From positions 1-64,000 of the forward strand of contig NZ_KI911536.1 in the NCBI RefSeq assembly GCF_000515115.1: a stretch of DNA of 64,000 nt. The letters run 5' to 3'. The number at the start of each line of letters is the position of its first letter. Position 1 is the stretch's first letter. Made by a program: the position numbers and the translations under genes. Positions 62,039-64,000 of this stretch are shown piece after piece. Source of the DNA: Nocardiopsis sp. CNT312. GTDB lineage: Bacteria > Actinomycetota > Actinomycetes > Streptosporangiales > Streptosporangiaceae. A model generated the notes under the pieces. The model was not told the DNA's origin. It made no database searches and worked only from the letters and a program-made list of their open reading frames with translations.

Positions 62039-63508
62039 ATGGCACAAGCACCCCACGTCGTCGTGGTCGGGGGCGGGGTCTCCGGACTCGCCGCGGCCCA
62101 CCGCCTCACCGTGTTGGGGGCCGCCGTCACCGTTCTGGAGGCCGCCGACGCGCCCGGCGGCAAACTCCGCGTCTCACCGGTCGCGGGCGTGCCCGTCGAC
62201 GAGGGGGCTGAGTCCGTCATCGCCCGCCGCCCCGAGGCGGTCGCGCTCTTCTCCGAACTCGGCCTGGACGGAGCGGTCGTCCACCCAGGCCCCGGCTCAG
62301 CCGCCCTCTACAGCAGGGGGGAGCTCAGGCCGATCCCCGGCGGACAGCTCATGGGGGTGCCCGGTGACCTGCGCGCACTCGCCCGCAGTGGCGTTCTCGG
62401 ACCCGCCGGAACCCTCAGGGCCGCACTCGACCTGGCCCTGCCGCGCACACCGGTCCACGGTGACGTGTCCGTGGCCGCCCACATCGGCGGGCGGATGGGC
62501 CGACAGGTCGTCGACCGGCTGGTGGAACCGCTCCTGGGCGGCGTCTACGCGGGCCGGGCCGACCGCCTCTCCCTGGAGTCCGCCCTGCCGCAGATCCTGC
62601 CCATGGCGCGCGAGGGTGGCTCCCTGCTCCGCGGGGTGCGCGCCTCCCTGCGTGGGCGCGGCGCGGCCCCCACCGCGTCGGGTCCGGTCTTCGCCTCCCT
62701 GCGGGGCGGCATCGCCGAACTCGCCGCCGCCCTCGCACATGGCTGCGGGCCGCGTCTGCGCACCCGTACCAGGGCCGTCTCCCTGCACCGCCTGGAGCGA
62801 GGGTGGCGTGTGCGTCCCGACCCGGGTCCCCCGATCGACTGCGACGCGCTGCTGCTGGCCTGCCCCGCGCCCGAGGCGGCGCGCCTGCTCACCGGGCACG
62901 CCCCCGGGGCCGCGCGCGAACTGGGCGCGGTGGAGCACGCCGACACCGCACTGGTCACCTTCGCCCTGCCCGCCTACGCCTTCCCCGAGCCCCCCGCCGG
63001 CACGGGCTTCCTCGTTCCCGCGGGGGAGGGGCTCACCGTCAAGGCCGCCACCTACTCCAGCAACAAGTGGCCCTGGATCGCCGACGCGCTGCGCACGGCC
63101 CACCCCGGCGACGACCTCGTCGTGGTGCGGTGCTCGATCGGCAGGGCGGGCGAGACCGGGGTGCTGGAGCGCTCCGATGAGGAACTCGCCGCCGTCGCGG
63201 CGGCCGACCTGGCCACTGTGGCCGGCGTGTCCGGGCCCCCGGTGGCGACTCGGGTAACACGCTGGGCGGACGCCCTGCCCCAGTACGGCGTCGGCCACGC
63301 GGCCCGAGTCGAACGTGTCCGATCCGCGGTGGAGGCGCTGCCCGGCCTGGAGGTGTGCGGCGCCGTCTACGGCGGTGTCGGCATCCCCGCCTGCATCGCC
63401 GAGGCGGACGGGGCCGCCGAGCGTCTTGCGGCCGCACTCACCACGACCAGTCCGACCCTCCGCGGCACCGGTGCCGACGGAAACGAACAGCAAGGAGCCA
63501 ACCCGTGA
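62039..63508 (+). CDS. cgoX: Coproporphyrinogen III oxidase (HemY/CgoX type)
   Basis: A 489-residue FAD flavoprotein that oxidises coproporphyrinogen III to coproporphyrin III with O2. FAD motif [17 protein letters not shown] near residue 10, then [32 protein letters not shown] and the C-terminal [20 protein letters not shown]. Actinobacterial HemY homologues act on coproporphyrinogen rather than protoporphyrinogen, consistent with chdC overlapping it and cpfC at 7 kb. ATG 62039; stop overlaps the chdC start by four bases. Confidence 0.93.
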   Translation: MAQAPHVVVVGGGVSGLAAAHRLTVLGAAVTVLEAADAPGGKLRVSPVAGVPVDEGAESVIARRPEAVALFSELGLDGAVVHPGPGSAALYSRGELRPIPGGQLMGVPGDLRALARSGVLGPAGTLRAALDLALPRTPVHGDVSVAAHIGGRMGRQVVDRLVEPLLGGVYAGRADRLSLESALPQILPMAREGGSLLRGVRASLRGRGAAPTASGPVFASLRGGIAELAAALAHGCGPRLRTRTRAVSLHRLERGWRVRPDPGPPIDCDALLLACPAPEAARLLTGHAPGAARELGAVEHADTALVTFALPAYAFPEPPAGTGFLVPAGEGLTVKAATYSSNKWPWIADALRTAHPGDDLVVVRCSIGRAGETGVLERSDEELAAVAAADLATVAGVSGPPVATRVTRWADALPQYGVGHAARVERVRSAVEALPGLEVCGAVYGGVGIPACIAEADGAAERLAAALTTTSPTLRGTGADGNEQQGANP

Positions 63509-64000
63509 CGGGCCAGCAGAACACCGCCGTCGCCGCCGACGGCACGGACCTCAACGCGCTCATCCGCTACACCATGTGGTCGGTCTTCAGGGTCGACGGC
63601 CTGGAGGGCGTCGACCGGGCCGCGGCCGCCGACGAGGTCCAGAGCCTCTTCGACAAGGCCTCCGAGCGCGGTGTCACCACCCGGGGAAGCTACGACGTGC
63701 AGGGTCTGCGCGCCGACGCCGACACCATGTTCTGGTGGGTGGCCGAGACCTCCGAGCAGGTCCAGGAGATGTACGCCGCCTTCCGCCGCACCCGTCTGGG
63801 GCGCGCGAGCACCCCCGTGTGGTCGGTCGCGGGCCTGCACCGCCCCGCGGAGTTCAACCGCGGCCACGTGCCGGCCTTCCTCGCGGGCGAGGAACCGCGC
63901 GACCACCTGTGCGTGTACCCGTTCGTGCGGTCCTACGCGTGGTACCTGCTGCCCGACGACGAGCGCCGCGCGATGCTCGCCGAACACGGCAGGATGGCCG
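63505..64000 (+). CDS. chdC: Coproheme decarboxylase (HemQ), C-terminus cut by window edge
   Basis: The first 165 residues of a chlorite-dismutase-fold coproheme decarboxylase that converts coproheme III to haem b. The conserved block [20 protein letters not shown] carries the catalytic Tyr. The proximal His would lie in the missing part. Start GTG 63505 overlaps the cgoX stop and follows AAGGAG at seven bases. With hemE, cgoX and cpfC it completes the coproporphyrin route. Confidence 0.93.
   Translation, partial: MTGQQNTAVAADGTDLNALIRYTMWSVFRVDGLEGVDRAAAADEVQSLFDKASERGVTTRGSYDVQGLRADADTMFWWVAETSEQVQEMYAAFRRTRLGRASTPVWSVAGLHRPAEFNRGHVPAFLAGEEPRDHLCVYPFVRSYAWYLLPDDERRAMLAEHGRMA

Overview
The window looks like part of a Nocardiopsis-like actinomycete chromosome (order Streptosporangiales). 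The basis is very high GC with GC-rich third codon positions, frequent GTG and TTG starts, Actinobacteria-only families (SepH/DUF3071, DUF4193, DUF4235, DUF3710, DUF3159, DUF3000), an actinobacterial coproporphyrin-type haem pathway, and a gene order that, from memory, resembles the Streptomyces core (sepH, cpfC, cutRS, dut, acnA, rok-xylFGH, dxs, fadAB, rnd, hemE). The genus is inferred and no database search was run.

Layout. 1-9.3 kb: a partial membrane-anchored acidic protein, a PEBP-type lipoprotein, a DrrAB-type ABC exporter, sepH, a sugar-lactone-oxidase-like flavoprotein, ferrochelatase, an inositol-phosphatase homologue and a 54-residue protein. 9.3-12.2 kb: the CutRS-type two-component system behind a long leader with two hairpins that share one loop sequence. 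12.2-23 kb: DUF4193, DUF4235, valS, dut, DUF3710, a PIG-L deacetylase, a serpin, DUF3159, two TrkA-type potassium regulators and a TRAM/TrmA-like RNA methyltransferase ending in a strong terminator.

23-30.3 kb is the main accessory block. It is a SapB-like class III lanthipeptide operon: LanKC synthetase, 41-residue precursor, two tandem hairpins and a heterodimeric ABC exporter. An AT-richer non-coding stretch of about 730 bases precedes it. No ramR-type regulator or leader protease is encoded with it. It is followed by an EamA transporter and a broken LLM-class flavin oxidoreductase gene.

32.5-44.2 kb: aconitase behind two TamR-like palindromes, a small protein, a serine/threonine kinase, a potassium channel, a ROK repressor next to a xylFGH-type sugar importer (both with similar palindromic sites), and a TauE-type exporter. 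44.5-59.4 kb: dxs, fprA, a zinc metallopeptidase, an MMPL transporter, an Rpn-like nuclease-fold protein, fadB-fadA, a TPR protein, RNase D and DUF3000. 59.7-64 kb: hemE, a DUF4349 lipoprotein, cgoX and the start of chdC. With cpfC at 7 kb these give the late coproporphyrin-dependent haem pathway. There are no tRNA or rRNA genes, CRISPR arrays or intact insertion sequences that I could recognise.
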